From the NCBI GenBank assembly GCA_016781115.1, contig JADDQX010000059.1, positions 2,417 to 11,711 of the forward strand: a stretch of DNA of 9,295 nt, written 5' to 3'. Position numbers and translations under genes: made by a program. The notes under the pieces were generated by a model. It had not been told where the DNA came from. It ran no database searches and saw nothing but the letters and a program-made list of their open reading frames with translations. Positions 1 to 6,288 of this stretch are shown here, piece after piece (positions within the stretch are counted from its first letter, which is position 1; each line of letters starts with the position of its first letter). This DNA comes from Actinomycetota bacterium. GTDB taxonomy: Bacteria; Actinomycetota; CADDZG01; WHSQ01.

Positions 1-383
1 TGCCCCATGGTCTCGCCTCTCGTATGGCGGCCGGCGATGAGCGCATTGACGCGCTGGCGCGTGACGCCGGCGTAGCGAGGGCGGCCGTATCGCTGACCGG
101 GACGGGCACCGCCGGCGGGCAGGCGCCCCTTGGTGATCATCCACAGCTCCTCGGTGAGGCCGACGTACAGCACGCGCAGGTCTTGGGTGCCGCTCGTGAA
201 GGCGTAGAGGCCCGGTCCCATTGGGACCTCCCCCATGGTCGTCCACTCGCAGGCGGGACCCTGCGGCAGCACCACGGTCGTCGGGCGGAACTCCAACACC
301 AGGGGCACGAAGCCGTGTGCTGCGAGTTCAGCCGCCGTCGTTGCGAAACCCGGTGCGGCATCTCCGTGTTCGTCGTCGTCCAC
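1..383 (-). CDS. GIY-YIG-like small protein, 3' end outside the window
   Basis: The frame is open from GTG at 383 to the window edge (127 codons visible, C-terminus missing). Seen: GLY at residues 58-60 (context PGLYAFTSG) and LYVGLT at residues 72-77, spaced as in the GIY and YIG strands of GIY-YIG domains. A basic stretch follows (TKGRL, then YGRPRYAGVTRQRVN near 99-113). The first 50 residues form a separate lead with no recognisable motif. GIY-YIG proteins are usually nucleases, but the catalytic Glu would lie beyond the edge, so activity cannot be judged. The sequence GGGAG six bases before GTG 383 supports this start; an in-frame ATG at residue 50 is an alternative. It follows gajB by 87 nt on the same strand without a convincing terminator between, so co-transcription with Gabija is possible. 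The competing frames over this stretch are arginine- and serine-rich shadows. The family call is by eye and moderately sure. Confidence 0.68.
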   Translation of the reverse strand, partial: MDDDEHGDAAPGFATTAAELAAHGFVPLVLEFRPTTVVLPQGPACEWTTMGEVPMGPGLYAFTSGTQDLRVLYVGLTEELWMITKGRLPAGGARPGQRYGRPRYAGVTRQRVNALIAGRHTRGETMG

Positions 384-470
384 GACCCTCTCCCGAGCGC
401 GGTTTGCGCCCTCAACGCTAGGCAGAGGGAGCGACAGGACTCGGCGTGCGGACGGCACACACGCGCGGCC

Positions 471-2129
471 CTACGACCCCGCAGCATCCACATAGCCAAG
501 GAACTCGGCGTGAGGAGTGCGCGACTCATCCCAGCGATACCGCGGCCAGCCTTCAGGCCGATACCTGTGGTCGCAAAATGTAAGCATCAACCGCCGCTTC
601 GCCCGTGAGATCGCCACGAAGTACGCAGACCGCTGCTCTTCAGGATCGCCCCAGAAGGTTTCCTCTTCGACACCCAAGACAACGACCGTGTGAAACTCCA
701 GACCCTTGCTCTTGTGGATCGTCAATATACGCACAGCCGAATCGGCGCTGAAACTCCGGAGAGCGGCGGGAAGACTGCCGCTCGCCGAGACCCCGGACAA
801 GAGTCGGTCGACCGTTGCATTGATCACGTCGTCGAGACGCGCCCCCTGTTCATAGTCAGAGGACATGCCAGCTAGCCGAGAGAAGCCCACCTCGTCGACG
901 AAGTCGCGAACGGCTGCGTCGACATCCTCCACTGTTACTGCCTTGTGCGCCATCGCCGAGCGTTGATCGTCGATGTATCGCTGCCACCGCCGCCGTTCTC
1001 GATACTCAGCTTCCTCATCGCTGGCCGCATCCCCGAGTGCCCGCAGCAGCCGGCGATACACATCCGGCTCACGGTCCAATGCGATGACGACGAGAAAGTC
1101 GAGAATCAGCAGCGTGGCCGGCTCCGAGAGAAGATCCTGAAGTTGATGCTCATTTCGGAAGGGGATCCCAGCCGCGGAGAGCTGCTCCATCAGTTCCAAC
1201 GCGAAGTAGTCCAAATCCCTGCTGACGAGTACGCCGACTTCTGATGCCGAAAGGCCGTCGATCGCGAGCCACCGATCGATTCGGCGGGCAAGGTCCTCGG
1301 CTTCGTGGCTCGAGGTCGAGTACCGAGTGACTTCGACGTCTCCATCTCCGCCCACGATCTGCTCGTCGGGCACGGCCGCGGGTGGGTCCATGAATCGAAC
1401 CATTTCGTTCTGCACGCGCCGGAGACGGGGGGCTGAGCGGAAGTTCTGGTAGAGGTTCAGCGTCTTCGCTCCGAAGTCGTCAGCGAATCTCTGGAAGATT
1501 CCCTCCAAAGCACCCGCCCACGCCATGATGCGCTGCTTTGTGTCTCCCACGGCGGTGAGAACGACATCGGCGCCTCCGAACGCACGAGAGATCAACTGAT
1601 ACTGGAGACTGTTGCAGTCCTGAAACTCATCGAGGAACACGTGGCTATACGTGTTGCGGACCGCATTCCGCGCAAGGTTCGAAGCAGAGAGCACTTCGAG
1701 TCCAAGCGGCACCATGTCGGCGAACTCGATCTGTCGACGGCGGATCCGACTTGGGCCGACTGTGTAGTCCGGGTCAAGCGCGTCGTCGCCTGTGAGCACC
1801 GGACGGAAGCGATCGATCAACCGCTTGGCGAAGCCGTGAAACGTGTAGCTGTCAAGGCGGGCCGCCAGGTCACGGCCGCATCGCTCGACGACCCTCAGCT
1901 TGAGGTTCCGGCTCGCGTCCGCCTTGAACGAGATTGCCAAGATGCGCCGCGGATAGGGGCAGAGACCCGTGCGCAACAAGAAGTCAGCGCGCTGGGCGAG
2001 CATTTCCGTCTTACCGGCACCCGGTCCTGCTGTGACGATGACGTTGGATGTCTGCTCGCGAGCAGCGAGAAGCGCGTTGGGCTCAAGAAGCAAGCCCTCT
2101 GCGGGAAGCCACTCGCCAGGGGTGATCAC
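471..2129 (-). CDS. gajB: Gabija protein GajB, UvrD/PcrA-like SF1 helicase
   Basis: Encodes 552 aa. All main superfamily 1A helicase motifs are visible: Walker A AGPGAGKT (34-41), motif Ia around SFKADASRNLKLR (67-79), TFHGFA (96-101), Walker B LDEFQD (166-171), motif III VGDTKQRIMAWAGA (194-207), motif IV QNFRS (228-232), motif V TIHKSKGLEF (470-479) and motif VI AISRAKRRL (506-514). The catalytic residues look intact. In Gabija, GajB is a UvrD-like ATPase/helicase partner that assembles with GajA and is needed for defence; it is thought to sense or process phage DNA ends or displaced strands. It is slightly longer than the reference GajB (about 490 aa). The GTG start overlaps the gajA stop in the bases GTGA (2126-2129), so translation is probably coupled. 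A generic UvrD repair helicase is the alternative, made unlikely by the compact size and the gajA neighbour. Confidence 0.92.
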   Translation of the reverse strand: MITPGEWLPAEGLLLEPNALLAAREQTSNVIVTAGPGAGKTEMLAQRADFLLRTGLCPYPRRILAISFKADASRNLKLRVVERCGRDLAARLDSYTFHGFAKRLIDRFRPVLTGDDALDPDYTVGPSRIRRRQIEFADMVPLGLEVLSASNLARNAVRNTYSHVFLDEFQDCNSLQYQLISRAFGGADVVLTAVGDTKQRIMAWAGALEGIFQRFADDFGAKTLNLYQNFRSAPRLRRVQNEMVRFMDPPAAVPDEQIVGGDGDVEVTRYSTSSHEAEDLARRIDRWLAIDGLSASEVGVLVSRDLDYFALELMEQLSAAGIPFRNEHQLQDLLSEPATLLILDFLVVIALDREPDVYRRLLRALGDAASDEEAEYRERRRWQRYIDDQRSAMAHKAVTVEDVDAAVRDFVDEVGFSRLAGMSSDYEQGARLDDVINATVDRLLSGVSASGSLPAALRSFSADSAVRILTIHKSKGLEFHTVVVLGVEEETFWGDPEEQRSAYFVAISRAKRRLMLTFCDHRYRPEGWPRYRWDESRTPHAEFLGYVDAAGS

Positions 2130-4048
2130 TCTGGAAGCTCGGCGAGCCGTTTCGCTACGCGGTCCGAGAGCCGCACGAGAACATCCGGCAGAGCCTCGAC
2201 CAGCGCCTGATCGTCCAACCTGGACAGTGCCGCCAGGTGTACGGCCGGCTTGCTCCCAACCTTGAATCGGCTCCGGTAGGCATCGAAGCGCGAGAGTTCG
2301 TCATCCGCGTACACCGAAACTGCAGCGTGCGCTTTGCCGAGCACTGCCATGGCGGTTACCGATTCCGGCGCTACGAGTTCGGTGTCATCCAGTTCGTACG
2401 CGGAGGGATACCGGGAGAGCATCAGAAAGTCGAGGTCGAGAGGCGCCGAGAAGAACACCCCGACCGACTCGAGGAAGGCGATCCACTTCGGACCCTCGGT
2501 GTCGACGAGCGGCGACGCCGGATCGTTCCATGGCGGGAAGCCCGCCGGATCAATCGTTGCGAGTTCGGCGGGCGGCGCTTGTAGCGCCATCAGTTGCTCG
2601 ACGGCGTACTTGATCCTCCCCCATCCGCCGAGGTACCGACCGAGATCGAGGTCGAGCAGTGTGACATGCGGGATGCCGAGGCCATCAAGAAGACGCCAGA
2701 AGTGGTGAACGTGCCGACCGCCGAGAGGGGCTACGGAGATCGACGAGTAGTCGGCCAAAAGGCCGCTTGCCGAGAGAACGCGAGGAAGGACTACCTCTTC
2801 GCTGTCCCCTTCGCCCAAGATGACGAGTCTTGAAAAGTACAGCTCTGGGTATGCCAGGACCGCCTCGCGAACGAACTTGTAGGCCTCGTCAGCAAGGTCC
2901 GGCATACGCATCGTCGTGACGACGGTTCGGCGCTCTGAGTCGAGACGTAAGTACCGAATGGCCTCAGGGCGCACTCGTCGTAGGAGGGCGGGCGAGTGGG
3001 TGGCGACGGCGACTTGTGAGTCCGCGTGTGTCGAGAACTTCTCGAGCTCCTTGAGAACGCGGCCTAGGTAGTGTGGTGAGAGGCTATTCTCCGGCTCTTC
3101 GATCGCGATGAGCACGAACACGGGTGGCCGCAGCTTGTCGATGTCGAAACCATCAAGCTCGCCCGCGAGCACCTTGCGTCCGATCGCCTGAACCGCGAGA
3201 ACGAGTGACACGTACAGCAACGACTGCTGTCCGTCGCTCAACCGCGTGAAGTCGGTGCTTGCCTCACCGTGGCCAGGTGCGAAACCGATCGTTAGATGCC
3301 GGAGAAGCGCGTCGATGTCAGTGCGCTCAAACGACACGGATGGCTTCGCGAAGTGCGCGCCGCGGTGGAGGGCCTGCCAGCTGGCACTCAACTGAGCACT
3401 TAGACCACTCACCACTGCATGGGCACCGAGCGCATCACTTATCTGCTTTGTGAGACCAGCGATCGTCTCTTGTTCAGACTGCCAGTTCGTTGATCTCAGG
3501 ATCCGGCCGATGAGTGAACTGGATGCTGACGAGATATGCAATGACGGATCGCGTCGAGCCGGCACGTAGTGGACCTGAATTGCAGCGCGGTCGTGGCGCA
3601 TCATCGCCGTGACCTTTGACGGCTCGTCGTGCTCATCGACCTGCGTAACGAACTCGATTCGGTCGTCAATTTCACCGTCGATGTCCATCGTCGCGGTGAG
3701 GCGGACGCGCATCCGTGGGACGCCGTCAGCGCTCTCGAGCGCCATGTGTGCGAAGTGCCCTGGGATCGTTGCGTACTCGCCTTCGTCATCCGCCAGTTCG
3801 GGGAACTCGAAGTGAGCTTCAATCCACAGCGGCTGCTCTGGGCTGCCGCCGCTGAGAGCGTGGAAGTCGCTCAACCGAAGTTGCCGCAGACTTGTCTCGA
3901 AGGCGAAGAGTCGAGCCAACGCCTGCAGGACAGCCGTCTTTCCCGCCCCATTGTGACCGATCAAGAAGGACAGCGCGTCAAGGTCGATGGCGGCTGGGTC
4001 CGGTCCAAAGCACTGGAAGTTCTTGAGCCGAAGCTTCGTCAGTCTCAT
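2126..4048 (-). CDS. gajA: Gabija protein GajA, OLD-family ATPase-TOPRIM endonuclease
   Basis: Encodes 640 aa from ATG 4048. The N-terminal ABC-type ATPase shows Walker A GHNGAGKT (31-38), signature RLSDGQQS (269-276), Walker B LIAIEEPENSLSP (313-325) and switch His351 in ATHSP. The C-terminal TOPRIM nuclease domain shows the metal-binding Glu413 in LGEGDSEE and the DxD pair Asp466/Asp468 in LLDLDLGR; a Lys in FKVGSKPAVHLAAL (near 596-600) is the candidate catalytic lysine. The segment FFSAPLDLDFLML (532-544) also looks typical of this subgroup, though from memory. This order matches class 2 OLD proteins, which sit beside a UvrD helicase and include GajA, a DNA-nicking nuclease restrained by nucleotides. 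It is somewhat longer than the reference GajA (578 aa). A GTG at 4072 would add eight residues, but it has no ribosome binding site and the family begins near the MRLTKLRLKNF strand; GGGG lies four bases before ATG 4048. First gene of the Gabija operon. Confidence 0.94.
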   Translation of the reverse strand: MRLTKLRLKNFQCFGPDPAAIDLDALSFLIGHNGAGKTAVLQALARLFAFETSLRQLRLSDFHALSGGSPEQPLWIEAHFEFPELADDEGEYATIPGHFAHMALESADGVPRMRVRLTATMDIDGEIDDRIEFVTQVDEHDEPSKVTAMMRHDRAAIQVHYVPARRDPSLHISSASSSLIGRILRSTNWQSEQETIAGLTKQISDALGAHAVVSGLSAQLSASWQALHRGAHFAKPSVSFERTDIDALLRHLTIGFAPGHGEASTDFTRLSDGQQSLLYVSLVLAVQAIGRKVLAGELDGFDIDKLRPPVFVLIAIEEPENSLSPHYLGRVLKELEKFSTHADSQVAVATHSPALLRRVRPEAIRYLRLDSERRTVVTTMRMPDLADEAYKFVREAVLAYPELYFSRLVILGEGDSEEVVLPRVLSASGLLADYSSISVAPLGGRHVHHFWRLLDGLGIPHVTLLDLDLGRYLGGWGRIKYAVEQLMALQAPPAELATIDPAGFPPWNDPASPLVDTEGPKWIAFLESVGVFFSAPLDLDFLMLSRYPSAYELDDTELVAPESVTAMAVLGKAHAAVSVYADDELSRFDAYRSRFKVGSKPAVHLAALSRLDDQALVEALPDVLVRLSDRVAKRLAELPE

Positions 4049-4189
4049 GCGACCCCATGCTGTCGCTGTCACCGATTGATGGGAGTCCGAACATAGACGG
4101 GACGTGTCGCGATCCTGTCTGCGTCGACCTTCACGACAGTAGCGGTGCTGCCCCGCAGCCCGGTGTTATGGGGCAGGCGACTCCGCCGA

Positions 4190-4243
4190 CGAGCGGACAT
4201 CCCTATGTCAAGGCAGCCCTTTTGAGCCATCCGTGTCCGCTCG
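4190..4243. repeat. 10-bp inverted repeat CGAGCGGACA/TGTCCGCTCG
   Basis: The left arm CGAGCGGACA (4190-4199) is a perfect inverse complement of TGTCCGCTCG (4234-4243), with 34 nt between. The match resumes after one mismatch (TGTCCGCTCG followed by TCG or CCG). It lies about 140-195 nt upstream of gajA. It could be a regulator-binding region, a transcript hairpin or a pair of mobile-element ends. A single 10-bp inverted match can occur by chance in a window this size; the repeated octamer within it makes it more notable. Confidence 0.4.
4196..4211 (-). promoter_or_regulatory. Lone TTGACA box overlapping a GACAT/ATGTC palindrome
   Basis: On the minus strand, pointing toward gajA, a perfect sigma-70-type -35 hexamer TTGACA occupies 4211-4206 and overlaps the palindrome GACAT-CCCT-ATGTC (4196-4209). 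At the usual 17-bp spacing the -10 position reads CGGCGG, which is not a -10 box, so this may be only half a promoter or coincidence. A repressor site overlapping a -35 is conceivable. If transcription began here, the gajA leader would be roughly 130 nt. Weak call. Confidence 0.18.
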
Positions 4244-4385
4244 CCGCTTTTGGCTCGAGCCGCGCGCGCCGGCCGCGATGCGCCGTTCCGAGCTCGGTGA
4301 ACGTCTGCACCCGTCGGCCGGCGTCATAGTCTACGTCCGGAGCCCTGAGAGGAAGGCATCGCCTCACCTGCGCGGAGAGGACGCG

Positions 4386-4395
4386 TTAGCGGACA
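4386..4395 (-). repeat. TTAGCGGACA site, inverse partner of 6249-6258
   Basis: TTAGCGGACA here is the exact inverse complement of TGTCCGCTAA at 6249-6258. Just inside both arms, after a gap of a few bases, the shared word GCGACCC follows (CGCGACCCC here; GGCGACCCA on the inverse strand at the other site). The pair brackets the membrane-protein gene, the integrase fragment and the truncated NYN gene. It may be a relic of insertion-sequence termini, but no target-site duplication is evident. Confidence 0.3.
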
Positions 4396-4417
4396 ACGCG
4401 ACCCCAGTCCACGGTCT

Positions 4418-5629
4418 TCACGTCGATCGTCCCGGCGCACGCCAGACCGCTACCAACGCCCCAACCGAAGCGACGAGGGCAGAGGTGGCCACACCAAGCA
4501 GGACGCTGGCGGCGACCTTTCGATTTTCCGCCTGGTTCACCGTCTCGGGATCTGTCAGTGACCAGCTTGCACCAAGTGCACCCGTCGCCTTCCAGGCGAA
4601 CGTCTCCGGGTAGATGGGCGCAGGGGCGATCCTGACATCCGCCGACCGGCCGGCAACATGAGCTCGCCCGTCGCTAACAACGGACGTGTGGAACAACCGG
4701 AACGCCAACGGAACGCCCTTCTCGTTGTCGTCGTCACTCGGTGAGGGCAGTGGGTCCGACTCCTCGTCGTTGGCACTCGGTGATGGGACTGGGTAGGAGA
4801 CGACTGTTAGGAGTGGCAGCGTCGCGCCGATGTGACCGTTCGCATTGTCAACGAGAGGGGGGGTCATCAGCACTTCTCCGCGGTAAACCACGTCGCCTGA
4901 GCCGTCGCGGTCGCACGTCGGCAGGAGCGCAAACATTTCATCGAAGATGCGGAACCTGCCCTTCTGTACTGTCGGTCGGTCCAGACGCACATCGCGGCAG
5001 CTACCTTCCGCACTAGGAGTAGCGAGCGCGTGTGCAGCCGCCCCCGATCGTGACGCGAGACCGATGAGCAGAGGCCGCCCACGAGGAGCTGCACCTCGCA
5101 CGTCTATAAGAAGCTTCCACGATGTCGCTTTCAGCAGAGCAGCTGGTGTTGTCTCGCGGCCATCTGGATCCCGGATTGGTCCGGCGTAAGGCGGGTCAAG
5201 CCTGCCTATAAAGCTCTCCTCGCGACCGAGGATGGACTGTGAAGTGAAGGACCTCCACGTGTCTTTTGCCAGGTCCTGTTCAAGGTCCACGAGGTATCTC
5301 AGGCTCGACGCATCAGCTATCGAGAGCGTGACGCGCGGGTCCCGGACCTCATCCGGCACGATCACCGTCAGGCTAACCCCCTGGTTCTGCGGCACATGAT
5401 GCGACGTCAGGCCAAGTGCTGTAGCGGCGAGAGTCACAAACGCGATCGACATCACTGTGGCGGCCGCAGTCAGCACGAGCGCGACCCGGTCGCGAGGCCG
5501 CTCGATGAGCTGCGTCTGCGGCCGCGGCGGATCGATCCGCCGCGCCAACCGAACGAACAACATCAGCCCGAGCAGGATCAACAGCGCCGGCGTGTGCTCC
5601 CGACGGCGAGTTTTCACAGTCGACAGCAT
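4418..5629 (-). CDS. Membrane-anchored protein of unknown function
   Basis: I do not recognise this 403-aa protein. Seen: a basic N-terminus (KTRRREH), a short hydrophobic segment (about 14-29), a strongly basic loop, a clear transmembrane helix (about 49-74), a roughly 300-residue soluble domain and a C-terminal transmembrane helix (about 372-396) ending in the basic tail WRAPGRST. The basic flanks suggest that the large domain lies outside the membrane between the two strong helices; topology of the first short segment is unclear. The soluble domain has two cysteines (SCRDV and TCDRDG) that could form a disulfide, and a low-complexity acidic linker rich in Pro, Ser and Asp around PSANDEESDPLPSPSDDD. 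No catalytic motif is visible. The ATG at 5629 has only a weak purine signal before it. It is transcribed toward gajA, but the 369-nt gap argues against a tight operon. It could be cargo of the island or a host gene. Confidence 0.75.
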   Translation of the reverse strand: MLSTVKTRRREHTPALLILLGLMLFVRLARRIDPPRPQTQLIERPRDRVALVLTAAATVMSIAFVTLAATALGLTSHHVPQNQGVSLTVIVPDEVRDPRVTLSIADASSLRYLVDLEQDLAKDTWRSFTSQSILGREESFIGRLDPPYAGPIRDPDGRETTPAALLKATSWKLLIDVRGAAPRGRPLLIGLASRSGAAAHALATPSAEGSCRDVRLDRPTVQKGRFRIFDEMFALLPTCDRDGSGDVVYRGEVLMTPPLVDNANGHIGATLPLLTVVSYPVPSPSANDEESDPLPSPSDDDNEKGVPLAFRLFHTSVVSDGRAHVAGRSADVRIAPAPIYPETFAWKATGALGASWSLTDPETVNQAENRKVAASVLLGVATSALVASVGALVAVWRAPGRST

Positions 5630-5669
5630 GACCCGAGTCTCAGACCCTCCGGGTACGCAGCCCGAACGT

Positions 5670-5786
5670 CATGGCGGCAGTGAGTTCAACGGCGAGTTCA
5701 TCACCGCCCCGGATGAGCTCGGCGTCCGCAAGGTCCGCATCACCGCCAGGCGGTCCCAGTCCAACGGCTGTGTGGAGCGGCTCCAA
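5670..5786 (+). mobile_element. Remnant of a DDE transposase (IS481/IS3-type integrase core)
   Basis: One plus-strand frame reads GGSEFNGEF, then DELGVRKVRITARRSQSNG and CVERLQ. This is the C-terminal half of an rve integrase core: the conserved GSEF..EF strand, the LG(I/V)R..R....R helix and the NG.VER motif carrying the third catalytic acid (Glu of VERL). The second catalytic Asp, normally in a TDNGSEF context, is not present; the bases before it encode PERHGG. No start or rest of the transposase is found on either side, so this is a fragment of about 39 codons. It ends exactly where similarity to the NYN family begins. It overlaps the presumed promoter region of the minus-strand membrane-protein gene. 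The IS481 versus IS3 assignment is uncertain. Confidence 0.62.
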
Positions 5787-6066
5787 GTGGTGGGACACTC
5801 CTGCGATGGTGGCCGCGGGACGGCTGGACCCGCCCGTGACCCTCGTGCTCGAGAGCCAATCCCGGGCGGGAGCCGACGAGGCGGAGGCGGACGGCGTGGA
5901 GGTTGTGCATGCGCCCGGCGAGGGTGACGACACGATCGCCGCCATCGCCGAGGCCCACTGCTGGGTGATCGTGGTCACGGCCGACCGTGAACTGGCCGAG
6001 CGGGTCCGAGCCGCCAACGCCGAGGTCGTTGGGCCGAGCTGGCTGCTCGACCAGCTCCTGGACTAA
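5787..6066 (+). pseudogene. N-terminally truncated NYN/PIN-like domain protein
   Basis: The frame reads WWDTPAMVAAG, then DPPVTLVLES, GVEVVHAPGEGDDTI, VVTADRELAERV and AEVVGPSWLLDQLLD, ending at TAA 6064-6066. This matches the C-terminal three quarters of a small actinobacterial NYN-domain family (sometimes labelled NTP pyrophosphohydrolase), in which proteins begin with a VVDxANVVGSxPDGWW block. The GDD and TADRE acidic motifs are present. The N-terminal strand with the first catalytic Asp is missing, and the WW segment directly abuts the integrase fragment. Translation could restart at ATG 5806 (86 aa), but no ribosome binding site precedes it. An upstream in-frame ATG at 5671 adds only serine- and proline-rich residues read out of frame across the transposase remnant. 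Most likely a host gene broken by insertion and deletion. Confidence 0.68.
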
Positions 6067-6288
6067 CCTGCAGACCAGTCGCGGGCCGTGGCCTGACAAG
6101 GGCACACCAGAGCCGCGGCGGCGGGCGCTTCCCACGCGGGGGATGATCGCCGTCCGACACCCGGCGTTCAGGGATACTCCCCCTACCCGCTCGTCTAGTT
6201 GAGCTGCGCGAGCCTCGAGACGCTGCATACCGTGGTGGGTCGCCGTCGTGTCCGCTAAGTGTCTCACCCTGGCCCTAGCGTGGACGAT
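6067..6288. other. Intergenic region before the DUF5131 gene
   Basis: These 222 nt hold no convincing gene. They should contain the promoter of the DUF5131-TcmP pair, but no good -35/-10 pair was found: TTGAGC near 6197 has no -10 at normal spacing. The only notable element is TGTCCGCTAA at 6249-6258, about 30 nt before the chosen start. Confidence 0.35.
6249..6258 (+). repeat. TGTCCGCTAA site, inverse partner of 4386-4395
   Basis: Perfect inverse match to 4386-4395. It continues as TGTCCGCTAAGTGTCTCAC, with TGTC repeated at a short interval, a layout that resembles insertion-sequence ends starting with TGT. It lies directly in front of the DUF5131 gene and could mark the left border of that module. 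Confidence 0.3.

Larger units (their letters stand above)
4049..4417. other. Non-coding gap upstream of gajA
   Basis: This 369-nt gap lies between the stop of the membrane-protein gene and gajA, both on the minus strand, and should hold the Gabija promoter. No frame in it has convincing protein character. Visible structure: a 7-bp stem CTGCCCC/GGGGCAG (4148-4154 and 4170-4176), the inverted repeat at 4190-4243, the small palindrome GACAT-CCCT-ATGTC (4196-4209), the palindrome GGCTCGAGCC (about 4252-4261) and a TTAGCGGACA site (4386-4395). No clear -10 box or U-tract terminator was found. The density of short repeats could mean decayed mobile-element ends. Confidence 0.45.

Noticed and set aside
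24..608. Long plus-strand open frame of 194 codons.
   Set aside because: It covers the GIY-YIG-like gene and the end of gajB on the opposite strand, is Arg/His-rich and has no family motif; a GC-rich shadow frame.
1641..2265. Plus-strand open frames opposite gajB.
   Set aside because: They lie antisense to clear helicase motifs and show no protein character.
471..4048. Alternative reading of the OLD-helicase pair as PARIS (AriA/AriB) or a retron-associated OLD.
   Set aside because: PARIS has separate ATPase and TOPRIM proteins and no helicase; no reverse transcriptase or msr/msd-like structure is present. A fused ATPase-TOPRIM with a UvrD partner is Gabija.
3629..4096. Plus-strand open frame of 155 codons opposite the 5' part of gajA.
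   Set aside because: Antisense to the Walker A region of gajA; no motif or ribosome binding site.
4386..6258. A complete insertion sequence between the two inverted 10-bp sites.
   Set aside because: The interval has only a short integrase fragment, includes an unrelated membrane gene and NYN remnant, and no target-site duplication is visible beside the arms.
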